A model generated the notes under the pieces. It searched no databases and was not told the origin of the DNA. It worked only from the letters and a program-made list of their open reading frames with translations. Both the position numbers and the translations under genes were made by a program. DNA of 16,876 nucleotides from Cephalothrix simula (Eukaryota; Nemertea; Palaeonemertea; Archinemertea; Cephalotrichidae), in assembly GCA_035591015.1 (NCBI GenBank), contig JAXIUW010254724.1, positions 1-16,876 on the forward strand, given 5' to 3'. Below are positions 8,508-16,322 of the stretch, piece by piece (the first letter of the stretch is position 1; the number at the start of each line of letters is the position of its first letter).

Positions 8508-8762
8508 CGGTGAGTCCCATAAGTCGTGGTCGCACATGGTCAAAATACTGATGAAATAGTTCCCCACAACAATTGAATTGCAACTCACAATCGTTTGATA
8601 TACTGTAATCCGTAGTTTTGTATACTTTGGTATACCGTAATCAGTAGTTACTAGTTACGTTTATGCTGCACCTGATGTCTGAATGTATAATGTCTAGGTC
8701 TTGTTCATGTATAATAATAATACACGTAGGTCATAGTCAATGGCCTTATGGGACTCGTGAGA
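8508..8762. repeat. Possible small TIR element, ends with GAGTCCCATAAG
   Basis: GTGAGTCCCATAAG at about 8510 is matched by its inverted form CTTATGGGACTCGTGAG at about 8744-8760. The pairing is only about 13 bp and no target duplication is clear. A related string (AGTCGCACATGGT) occurs at about 8535 and again near 9034. Confidence 0.3.
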
Positions 8763-9283
8763 GTATTCATATGCTATTTTTTTTAATGATTGAGCTGTAA
8801 CGTGCCTTTCATCTTTATTTTTAAAAAATATTGGTTTACTGACGCGCCATTTTTGTGACAACTATTTTTAGTCTCCTATGTTACCGACTTGCTTTATTTT
8901 TATCTAACAGTTAATGCGTAATGCGTAACCATCTACATAGATGGCAGTTTCATTCGATAATGCGGATTATAGTCGTATGGCGCTAGTAGTCCCATCACAG
9001 ATTCATAGCTGTGCCCGAGAAAGTGGTGTATAGTCGCACATGGTTACTACTATAAACATAAATCATTTAAATTTTTATTTCAAATTGTCTCACTGTTTAA
9101 ATGAATGAAACGTTGGTTATGAACTCGATGGGGGGGGTGTTGAATCAGGTCAAAATTAATTAAGACTGAAAATGCGAACTAACTTAAATACCCCTTCGTA
9201 ATACATGCAGGTTCGTTAATGTAATTAAAAAAGTAGAATAGTTAGTGCTAATACTTAGAACATATGTAACTACTAATATATAG
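8763..9283. other. AT-rich stretch, no gene seen
   Basis: The stretch contains a homopolymer run of eight G near 9130 and otherwise AT-rich sequence. No splice-bounded open segment or RNA gene was found. Confidence 0.45.
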
Positions 9284-9293
9284 ATGACGTCAT
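9284..9293. promoter_or_regulatory. CRE-like palindrome ATGACGTCAT
   Basis: This is a third exact copy of the 10-mer found at 908 and 1445. It lies just outside the left end of the 9302-10002 element. Confidence 0.3.
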
Positions 9294-9327
9294 TAAAGTT
9301 CGCTGCAAAAAATAACACAAAAAGATA

Positions 9328-9381
9328 TTCTAATTATTAGAACATCAAACTATGTTCTAATAATTAGATCATCAAACTTGG
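9328..9381 (+). repeat. Tandem duplication, 27-bp unit
   Basis: The units are 9328-9354 and 9355-9381. Each starts with a palindromic block close to TTCTAATTATTAGAA and then carries CATCAAACT. They lie in the left terminal part of the 9302-10002 element. Confidence 0.7.
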
Positions 9382-9449
9382 GAACATTAACACTACAAAA
9401 TTTGTGTTAAGTAACCTGTACAACACTAATAGTTTTTTGATATGAAAAA

Positions 9450-9491
9450 ATATCAACCCGAGTTTCATTTGATATCAACGAGGGTTGATAT
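9450..9491. repeat. Perfect 10-bp inverted repeat
   Basis: ATATCAACCC at 9450-9459 pairs with GGGTTGATAT at 9482-9491 over a 22-nt loop. Confidence 0.6.
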
Positions 9492-9567
9492 ATTTCTCCT
9501 ATCATTGAGATGTGCTGTGTTTTGATTTAGTGCTTTAACAGTGTTCTTCAGTGTTTCAAAAATGATG

Positions 9568-9713
9568 TTCCGGTGTGGCAGGGATCATTGTCCGTAATGA
9601 TTTTTGTCCTCTTTGTATAACATACACTGAGGGAGGAAGGACATTTATCCATGGGCTTCGTCGTTTATATACAAAGTATACTGCCCGGACGGACATCCCT
9701 TTCACAACGGGAA
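9568..9713. mobile_element. TIR element (MITE), family A copy 2
   Basis: It is 146 bp and resembles 2125-2302 along its length: CCGGTGTGGCAGGG, TTGTCCGTA, TTTTTGTCCTCTTT, TATAACATA, TTTATCCATGGGCTTC and GACATCCCTTT. The right end is diverged (CACAACGGGAA). It lacks the internal duplication of copy 1, so either copy 1 gained it or this copy lost it. It lies within the larger 9302-10002 element. Confidence 0.75.
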
Positions 9714-9758
9714 GAAAGATGTACATAATTTTAGGACTTAAATCATAGAAAATTCAAA

Positions 9759-9823
9759 GAACATCTTTCGGAACACTTTTAAAACATCTGATGTTCCATA
9801 GATGCGTGGAACATAAAGATGTT
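9759..9823. repeat. Cluster of nested palindromes
   Basis: AACATC-T-GATGTT (9783-9795) is a palindrome around one base. TGTTCCA pairs with TGGAACA (9792-9798 and 9807-9813). AACATCTTT pairs with AAAGATGTT (9760-9768 and 9815-9823). These alternatives are mutually exclusive folds of one short segment. Confidence 0.55.
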
Positions 9824-10031
9824 TTGATACTCTGAACGATGTTAAATATTCCGAGAAGTGATCTGATTGTCAACTGCTATTCATGTTCCAAGTATCTTCC
9901 AGTAGTCTTTTAAAGATGCGCTAGTGTTCGCAATTAAATGTTCCCAAGTGAAACATAGTTGGAACATAGTTTTGTGTTCCGATAGCTTCCAACTTTTTGC
10001 AGTGTTTTATAAAAAGGTGTAGTAGTTGCAA

Positions 10032-10312
10032 GTTATGCCAAAGATATATCAAAGAAAGATATTAAGAAACTCTATAATGGGTTTGGCACAAATGTCTGTG
10101 ACGTACCTCTAAACATGAGCTATATATAGATTTTGTCACCTGTTAATTTGGACCGCCTCTTATCATATATTCAATTTGTATTCATTTTTGATATTCAAGT
10201 TCAAATAATTGATTAAGAGTAGTTTCAATAATCTATTTATAAAAACTCTTTCACTGAGAACTGTGCCGGACCCATAGAGTTTCTTATCTTTGATATATAT
10301 CTTTGGTTATGG
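10032..10312. mobile_element. About 280-bp fold-back (MITE-like)
   Basis: The left arm (from about 10032) and right arm (to about 10312) are inverted copies. They share CCAAAGATATAT, ATCAAAGA, TAAGAAACTCTAT, GGGT..GGCACA and TATAG. The arms are about 85-100 bp with indels. The middle is AT-rich with no frame. The outer edges fade, so the boundaries are approximate and no target duplication is called. Confidence 0.65.
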
Positions 10313-11048
10313 CTATGGGGCGCAAAGTGATTATACTGAAAGAAAACAAATCTTTTTGCCTCTGACAACTTTTACTGGGGATCAAAGGGGAGACTTTGCC
10401 ATTTTCTTTTTTTAAACAATTATTTCACCCAGGAATTGAGATCGGCTTTTAGATTCTAGGATAGACTTTCTTGGGGGTATGCATGCTTAAAAACTTTTAG
10501 GCTAATAATGTCAAACGGAGTTTCATAATGCTCTATTAAAGAAGGCCTTTTGTTTTAGATCTAGTTATTTTTCTTCTGGCTAAAGGCTTTTCGCTAGCAG
10601 TTTGTATTTTAGATCTTTTTTAATATTCGCATGATTTTTTTTAAATGTTTTATTTAAATTTTTTCATAAAAAATGGAAAAATTCAAAACAAAATTCGAGT
10701 ACTGCATGTAAGTCGTGTAGAATGCAGGATGTTTGTTTTTCGGTAGTTCTAATTTTTATAAACCTGGTTTCACACAATTAAGAAAAATATTTATTTTAAA
10801 ATTTAGTCGAAGTGTTAAGCTGGCATGTTTCTGCTGCCATATTTAATATGCATTATTAAACTTCATCCAGACATAATTATTTTTATTATAAATGTATTTT
10901 TCAAGCTTTATAGTCTGGATTATTTTTTTAGAACCGAAGTGAAGTAAATTTGGGCCGAGCGGGGCGAGCTCGGAAATTTTAATTTTAAGTACGTATAGGT
11001 TTCCTTTTATCGGGCTATCCACGTCATAGTCATATGATTTACTTACAG
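10313..11048. other. Intron-like stretch before a candidate exon
   Basis: This is AT-rich, with one G+C-rich spot at about 10952-10972 (CCGAGC, loop, GCTCGG). It ends in GATTTACTTACAG, an acceptor at 11048. No gene is seen. Confidence 0.45.
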
Positions 11049-11148
11049 TGGAGGGCGCTATTCTCCCCACTCTAGGACACGGCACACTGGTCCGGAACAC
11101 GTCCCTCTTCATGGCACCCTTCCGGGTAGACATACACCGCCACCCGCG
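11049..11148 (+). CDS. Candidate coding exon, 100 nt, unknown gene
   Basis: The acceptor TTTACTTACAG ends at 11048 and the strong donor CGCG|GTAAGT follows 11148. The segment is clearly richer in G+C than its flanks. Phase 2 from the 2550 exon gives an open frame reading GGRYSPHSRTRHTG, then EHVPLHG and GRHTPPPA, ending in phase 0. A second frame is also open and has higher G+C at third positions: EGAILPTLGHGTLVR, then SLFMAPFRVDIHRHPR. The third frame has stops. Phase continuity favours the first frame, and third-base composition favours the second. I do not recognise either peptide. The antisense open frame here (10843-11133) has no splice support and is taken as a shadow. Confidence 0.62.
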
Positions 11149-11469
11149 GTAAGTTGATTGCTCCGAATGCTCTAGTATCTCATTAAGATGCTGGTTTTCT
11201 GAAGCGCAAGTGATGCTTTTTTGTTTGTGACTATATTATTTAAATGTTTGTGAGGTTTCTTGATTTATTAAAACAAAATTAAACATCAGGCCAACAACTT
11301 TTTATGGGTCTAGCAAAAAATGTGCATATGAAATCGCTCCACATTTCTGGTTTTGCTGGAAAAATTTTGGGGGCCCGAAAATTGAATTTTGGAAAAATTA
11401 TTCATGTAATATAATCAAGGCCTCATATGAGACCTTGATAATCGATAAAAATAGTTTGGAGTGTGATGT
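11149..11469. other. Intron-like stretch with a 26-bp palindrome
   Basis: The stretch begins with the donor GTAAGTTGATTG. At 11414-11439 is a palindrome (ATCAAGG, CTCATATGAG, CCTTGAT) with one mismatched pair. Nothing else is recognised. Confidence 0.5.
11414..11439. repeat. 26-bp near-perfect palindrome
   Basis: ATCAAGG and CCTTGAT flank the palindromic core CTCATATGAG. Only the C/A pair next to the core fails to match. Confidence 0.65.
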
Positions 11470-11664
11470 GAACGACGCGACCTGTAATTTCAAAATACAC
11501 CTATTTTTTGCAAGTTTTTTGCTTTAGCTACGTTGACAACAACATTAGCAAATTTTAGTCTGTGAAAGGACTGATGGAAACCTGGAGTGATTTGTCGTGG
11601 ACAGAGCTGAAACGAAAAACTTACGATAAAATAGTTGTTGCGAAATAACAGGTCCCGACGTTGA
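11470..11664. mobile_element. TIR element (MITE), family B copy 2
   Basis: The right arm (11591-11664) is close to copy 1: TTGTCGTGGACAGAGCTGAA, ACGAAAAACTTACGAT, GTTGTTGCGAAATAACAGG and CCCGACGTT. The left arm (about 11471-11540) is more worn but keeps CGCGACCTGTAATTTC, TTTGCAAGTTTTT and TTTAGCT. There is no coding capacity. The boundaries are approximate on the left. Confidence 0.68.
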
Positions 11665-12201
11665 GTGTTTTAAAAAATTCACTCTCCAAACCATTCAATA
11701 ATTGTTTATGATTACACGATCATTATTTTTGTCGTGATTTTGTTCTTTATTTGGTATCAATTTATCGATATAAAAAAACTTACTTGCAATTTCACCGTTT
11801 TAGTGTTTATTTGTGCTACATCTTTGACCTCAATACTGTAAATTTGTCTGTCAGTGGGTGCGTCCTTGCTGTACACGATACAAAATCAATACCAAACGAC
11901 CTGAGTACTTCTTATCCGAGCTAATTAAGGAGTGTGATGATTCAGCTTCAATTTTTTACAGTATCTACCTTATTTGGAAGTAATGAGATCGTGTAATTAT
12001 AATGAAAAATGGTAGTATGGGGAAGTTTTTACACAAATAAGTATAAAACCTAGAGAAAAGAAAAATGAAATATTATATGCACATTTTTAGCTTCTCAACC
12101 TTTTTAAATTCATTTAAAATGTCATTTTTAATATATAAATATCTTTCCTAAACTCATCTCAAATACTTTTATATTTTTTAAATCTAAGTTTTTATATTAA
12201 C
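11665..12201. other. AT-rich stretch, no gene seen
   Basis: No exon signals, RNA gene or clear repeat was found between the two family B copies. Confidence 0.45.
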
Positions 12202-12443
12202 TAACGTCTTTCGCAACATCCATGTATCGCAAGTGTTTGGTTTTTAGCTCTATATCCACGACAAATCACTTTGAGTTTCGATCGCTTCTGGTTTCATTAG
12301 CAGAATTTATCCCGTTAAATTTTACTATTAGTCCGTTAGGGTTAGTAAGAAGTGATCGAAATCGGAAGCAATTTGTCGTGGACAGAGCTAAAACAAAAAA
12401 CTTGCGATACAATAGGTGTTGCGAAAAATAGGTACCAACCTTA
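12202..12443. mobile_element. TIR element (MITE), family B copy 3
   Basis: It starts TAACGTCTTTCGCAACATCC and ends with GGTACCAACCTTA. The arms share CGCAACA, TGTATCGCAAGTGTTTGGTT, AGCTCTATATCCACGACAAAT and an inner block with GATCGCTTC. At 242 bp it is longer than copies 1 and 2. The difference lies mainly in the centre, which carries a TCCGTTAGGGTTAG string. The terminal TA on both sides again suits a TA target. Confidence 0.8.
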
Positions 12444-13269
12444 TTGAATTATGAATTTTATATTCACTATTAAGAATCCATACCCCGTAAGTTACTATAA
12501 ATCATGAAGTAAGTCGGAATGCTCTTTATTGTTTTGTATTTCATTTTGCATACTAACAAATTTTCAATTAATATATTATTAATTATAAAAATGAGTATTC
12601 TTCCAGTATGCTACTAAACCGGAAATACGTCATTTGCGGAAAAAAAATAAACAAAAAAGCAGTTCTAAATTTCTTCAGAAAAGCAGAAAACTTTGTGCTG
12701 TATTAGAGTTAATTTTAAGCTAAAATAACGTAACTCTTTTCTCCAGCACATAGAAATGATTAGACACCGGTAGAGGCCTTCCTTGATTTTCTTTCTGTCT
12801 CAGCTGTTTTGATAAAAAATATTAATCTATAACAATATTTAACAAAAAAACGCTATTGGATGGAGGAATTGTATAACTGAAGTCAGCCTAACTGGATTAT
12901 ATCCTACATGCTCGATTAAGATTTGAAATTTTCCGTATAGCGAAAACTACAAGCATTATTGATCAGCTGAGTATAATCGAGTATGACCATGCGCGGAGAC
13001 TTCACCGTCATTATCACAAAAGGCATTCTTGGTTATTTTTTATTATCGGCAATTTCCATATGCCGATAATATGAAAACCATCGGACGCACTCTGTGAATA
13101 TGACTGATTTATCCAACTTATCCATTCAAGTATAAGATTTAATGAAATAATCCAATAATTCCTTGTGATTGGGTTTAATCCTTAAGCTTATTTTGGGCGC
13201 ATGTTCCTCTTGGTATTGGGGTTCATGCTTTGATCTCGTGAGCATATTGATTCCGTGATATTTCAGTCG
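12444..13269. other. AT-rich stretch with one strong hairpin
   Basis: No exon is supported. The stretch contains an ETS-like ACCGGAAATACGTCAT string (12618-12633) and the hairpin at 13041-13071, listed separately. Confidence 0.45.
13041..13071. repeat. Perfect 11-bp stem hairpin
   Basis: TATTATCGGCA (13041-13051) pairs with TGCCGATAATA (13061-13071) across a 9-nt loop. Outside the stem, GGTT (13031) and AACC (13077) allow partial extension. A small-RNA precursor is possible but not supported by anything beyond the fold. Confidence 0.6.
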
Positions 13270-13368
13270 AGTAGTATATATAGGAGCAGTTTGGTCCGCA
13301 GACTGACCTTTTGTCCTTCGCTACTGGGGTCCGCTTTATGCGTACGGAACTGCTCCTATAATACTACT
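13270..13368. mobile_element. Short palindromic element, about 99 bp
   Basis: The left arm AGTAGTATATATAGGAGCAG is matched by the right arm CTGCTCCTATAATACTACT. Further in, GGTCCGC pairs with a displaced GCGGACC-type block. AGTCG occurs just outside both ends (13265-13269 and 13371-13375), a possible 5-bp target duplication with two extra bases on the right. The superfamily is not known. Confidence 0.6.
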
Positions 13369-14686
13369 GGAGTCGTTAAATTAATCACATCCCCTGTAGT
13401 ACCATCACAAAATCCGAACCTGCATTGTTTACGTGTCATGCGACTGTAAATTGGTTACATGAACAGCCAAGATGTCAATTTTCTTCATTTTAATTTTTAT
13501 TGTGATCGGTTGGTTGTTATTTGACAGCTCGTGTGTCGTGGTTGACGAATTTTGCATTATTGTCTCAATCTTATTCTAACAAGAATTCTAACAAGAAGTC
13601 GCAAGTAGTATAAGGAGCCTTTTGAAACCAATATTAATGGTCATCTATGATGCGCTATCTTAATGACGTCACTTCCTGTCTTTTCTCTGGATATCATGCC
13701 GGAGCTTGTTTATTGGGTGTCATGAAGGATGCAATAATAGATTACCATATTAATTTATTTCAAATGTGCTACTAACGCACTACCAACGATTTGCTTCTTG
13801 TCAGTGCATTTAGACCTTGACCCTGGCTCAAAGTTTGACGGTTATGCTGACATTTTGAATATAGTATTAAAAACTACAACTTAAGAAGACCCCTTTCGAT
13901 TTTCGAAAGCTTTGGACTTTGAATCTATATTCTTTTTCCAGTGGTTTTGTAGCAATCAGTAGCAAGCATTTATTAAACTGATTTCAATTTTTTGCAACCT
14001 TCCTGATCCTCCATGCATTAAGAATTCATTGTACTTTCCCATGTAGGAGCAAACGCATTCCCAGGTTTCAAAATCCCTTTCAATTTTCAATTTTACTAAT
14101 GCTGCTATTGAAATATCATACATCATGGGCGTCATATATTTTGTCACATAGCGTTATGGAGGGGGTCATTAAATGTACTTGAAGGTTATAAAGATTTGAG
14201 ACAATGTCTAGTGTGGGCTTCTATAATCTAAACCCATTTTAGATCATGCTTATAGAATATCCCAATCAGCTTATATGCACGGAAAATTTTATAAAGTGTC
14301 TCGTCAGTGATTTTAGTATATATTGTATTTTTGCACAATAATTATTAGATATCCAAAAGGCTTTTGACATAGCTCGCTTAAAGAGAGAGAGGTAAGATAG
14401 TGCGTAAAGAAGTTTGCATGTCGATCAAATTTACTCGCATGGCACTGAAATAATCTGTCACTGCAGGTGTTTGATTAAATTATAAGTAAAATATACATTT
14501 TTGCATGTTTAAACTACATAAACACATAGCTGTGTTAAATTCATGTTAAACTACTCTTATTATAGATGAAAAGCTATTATGTTTGAGATTATAGGTGAAA
14601 TTGTCCGAACTTTGTTTTGAGAGTGATTTTTCTTTGCTTTTCCTGCAAAATTTTTGCTTTAAATGCGTTTTATCTTAACACATTAG
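13369..14686. other. AT-rich stretch, no gene seen
   Basis: The open frame on the minus strand at 13956-14147 (63 codons) lacks splice or family support. A small hairpin, CTTTCGA-TTT-TCGAAAG, lies at about 13893-13909. A short AG-rich run occurs near 14381. An ETS/CRE-like site lies at 13663-13678. Confidence 0.4.
13663..13678 (-). promoter_or_regulatory. ETS-CRE composite-like site
   Basis: The + strand ATGACGTCACTTCCTG reads CAGGAAGTGACGTCAT on the minus strand. It closely matches the known composite of an ETS core (GGAAGTG) fused to a CRE (TGACGTCA). No transcription start is identified next to it, so the role is inferred. Confidence 0.35.
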
Positions 14687-15257
14687 GTTTGATCAAAGGC
14701 TAATCCATTTTGAAACTACAATTTTAGTCACTTTTAGTGAATTGATTGGTGTTTAGTTTTCTAATTCTGATCATTTTAAGTCTCATCTTTCCATACATAC
14801 CCATTTCATAAACATCTGCCATTTCTTTCTATAAATATCTTGATTTTAAAATGACCATTTTTTCCGCCTCTCCTTGCCCATTGATTCATCCTACTCGAAG
14901 TAAAATTAAAGTCGAAAATCGATCGCTGTTAGTCCATAAACACGGTACATACTACACACGACGTCACATGGCTGATATTGATTCAATTTTTATTGAACTT
15001 TAACGAACGATCAATTTTATTGCGAGTAGGATAAATCATTGGGGGTTAGGAGAGGCTAAAAGAGTCGTTTTAAAATCTAGATTTTTATAGAAAGAAATGG
15101 CAGATGTTTATGGGATGGGTATGTATAGAAAAATGAGATTTCAAATGATCAGAATTTGAAAACAGAACACAAATCACTTCACTAAAAGTGACCAAAATTT
15201 AAATTTTTCCCTGTATAAACAGCGTTAGATAATTTTTGTATTAGCCTTTGGTTTAAT
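14687..15257. mobile_element. About 570-bp fold-back element
   Basis: Two arms of about 210-235 bp, 14687-14897 and 15022-15257, are inverted copies. Long shared blocks include GGTCACTTTTAGTGAA-like, ATTCTGATCATTT, ATACATACCCAT, CATAAACATCTGCCATTTCT and TTCTATAAA, GATTTTAAAA, GCCTCTCCT, and ATCCTACTCG at the inner ends. The outer ends carry CAAAGGCTAAT. The loop of about 125 nt holds a GACGTCAC string. No protein is encoded and no clear target duplication was found. Confidence 0.8.
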
Positions 15258-15930
15258 TATAGGGGTTCCTTTCTCTTTGATGTATTGCGCACATCCATAC
15301 TTAATTGCACCATTGTTTTCAAGAAAAGTTTTTTTAAAGTGCGAGTACCCTATCCAGTAAATGCTCAGCCTAGGAAGAGCAACATATTGGTGGTTTTAAA
15401 AATCTGTTAGGCTGTTGTTAGGCATTCTGTCAAGTGGGTTAATTTTTTGTTAAATTCAGCTTATAGTGTGTTAATGATAATAATGATAACGCGTTTTTTG
15501 TCATGTGGCCAATGCACTGGGTGTGCTTGATGTTTTATAAGGACTAGCAGCGTTTACCAGCAAACCGGAAGTGACATCATTGTTTATATATTGTGCCATA
15601 TGCCTTGTTTGTTGTGCCTTTTATATTTTACTGTTTTACATATATATTATAATTACAATGTTTAAGTCGTGTCGTGTTCGACACTCAAGTAAAAATGGGG
15701 CGGCAGAATTATTTTGGGATAATTTTTATAGAAAATAACTTTTGCAACTATAGATTTACAAATACATGTAATATCATCTATGTGTTAAATGTTTAGTGGG
15801 ATAAAAAATTACTTTCTATTTGTAAGTCTTGGTGCAGTCTTTCATGTCTATGCACTGTATTAGAATTACGTCATGTACGCACACTCTCAAACTCTGCCAT
15901 TTTTTGTCAGGTGCCTCAATCGCCATGCTA
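15258..15930. other. AT-rich stretch, no gene seen
   Basis: The stretch contains an ACCGGAAGTGACATCAT string at 15564-15580 and a short ATGATAATA-type repeat near 15473. No exon is supported. Confidence 0.45.
15564..15580 (+). promoter_or_regulatory. ETS-CRE-like string
   Basis: ACCGGAAGTGACATCAT differs by one base from a full ETS core joined to TGACGTCAT. A shorter relative, ACCGGAAGTACATG, lies at 16515-16528. The function is inferred only. Confidence 0.28.
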
Positions 15931-16006
15931 TGGGGATGTGAGCCGTAGAGGCTCGAAGTCATCGTCACGAAACACAAGCGTGAGGGTTCGAATCCCTCAT
16001 CCAGCA
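15931..16006 (+). tRNA. tRNA-like segment, likely pseudogene or SINE head
   Basis: A perfect RNA polymerase III B box, GGTTCGAATCC, is at 15985-15995. It lies in a regular T arm: stem GAGGG/CCCTC and 7-nt loop TTCGAAT. Upstream, GAGCC (15940-15944) pairs with GGCTC (15950-15954) as a D-arm-like stem overlapping a weak A-box match. TCACG/CGTGA could form an anticodon-like stem but overlaps the T stem. The acceptor stem is poor: only GGAT (15934-15937) pairs with ATCC (15999-16002). The length of about 76 nt fits a tRNA. I infer a worn tRNA gene or the 5' part of a tRNA-derived SINE rather than a working tRNA. No anticodon can be assigned. Confidence 0.5.
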
Positions 16007-16103
16007 GGCGTGGGCTCACTTATATAGTTTTTTACAATAATTTTTATATGCCTTCTATCATTAAAATGCCATATTGATAATGTCCTGTATATATATCCTC
16101 CAG

Positions 16104-16137
16104 TCAGCATTACGAGGCCGGGCGCAGGAACCCGGAG
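16104..16137 (+). CDS. Candidate micro-exon, 34 nt
   Basis: This short G+C-rich island sits in AT-rich sequence. The acceptor is ATCCTCCAG (ends 16103) or TCAG (ends 16107), and the donor GTAGGAAG starts at 16138. Continuing in phase 0 from 11148, it reads SALRGRAQEPG plus one base, and that base joins in phase to the 16292 exon. From the second acceptor the 30 nt read HYEAGRRNPE in a different frame. The polypyrimidine tract is short. Exons this small are hard to call from sequence. The support is the base-composition change plus phase agreement on both sides. The antisense frame at 15997-16236 is a shadow. Confidence 0.42.
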
Positions 16138-16291
16138 GTAGGAAGTTAAGATCCCCGTAGCTAGCATGAGAATGTATGTGCAATTTTTTATCTTTATATT
16201 ATTTTTTACTTTTTTAGTATTAATTATTAGTGACACTTTAGTGTCACATTATTCAGGTAAATTCGTTAGCTTTTTCTTATCGTTTTCATAG

Positions 16292-16322
16292 GACATGACA
16301 GCCGCATGAACAGCCTCCATTT
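16292..16322 (+). CDS. Candidate micro-exon, 31 nt
   Basis: TTTTTCTTATCGTTTTCATAG is a strong acceptor ending at 16291, and TTT|GTGAGT is a good donor at 16323. Only one frame is open from the first acceptor. It needs one base from the previous exon, which the 16104-16137 exon supplies, and gives GHDSRMNSLH plus two bases. A second AG at 16301 would give a 21-nt phase-0 exon reading PHEQPPF. The product continues the polar composition of the upstream exons. The following exon would lie beyond this window or was not recognised. The gene is unidentified. Confidence 0.42.

Larger units (their letters stand above)
9302..10002. mobile_element. About 700-bp TIR element with a nested family A copy
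   Basis: The left end CTGCAAAAA at 9302 matches the right end TTTTTGCAG ending at 10002. Similarity continues inward for roughly 90 bp with gaps: AACACAAA, AACTATGTTC and ACTTGGGAACATT recur in inverted order. No target duplication could be set and no transposase is present. Inside are a 27-bp tandem (9328-9381), a 10-bp stem hairpin (9450-9491), the family A MITE (9568-9713) and a cluster of nested GGAACA/TGTTCC palindromes (9759-9823). Confidence 0.6.

Noticed and set aside
10843-11133. 96-codon minus-strand open frame
   Set aside because: It overlaps the + strand exon 11049-11148, whose splice sites are strong, and the rest is AT-rich Lys/Asn/Tyr noise.
13956-14147. 63-codon minus-strand open frame with a protein-like look
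   Set aside because: There are no flanking splice signals consistent with it, no recognised family and only weak composition contrast.
15816-16019. Minus-strand open frame containing GFEPS-like residues
   Set aside because: That peptide is the usual antisense reading of a tRNA B box (GGTTCGAATCC), so it is a shadow of the tRNA-like segment.
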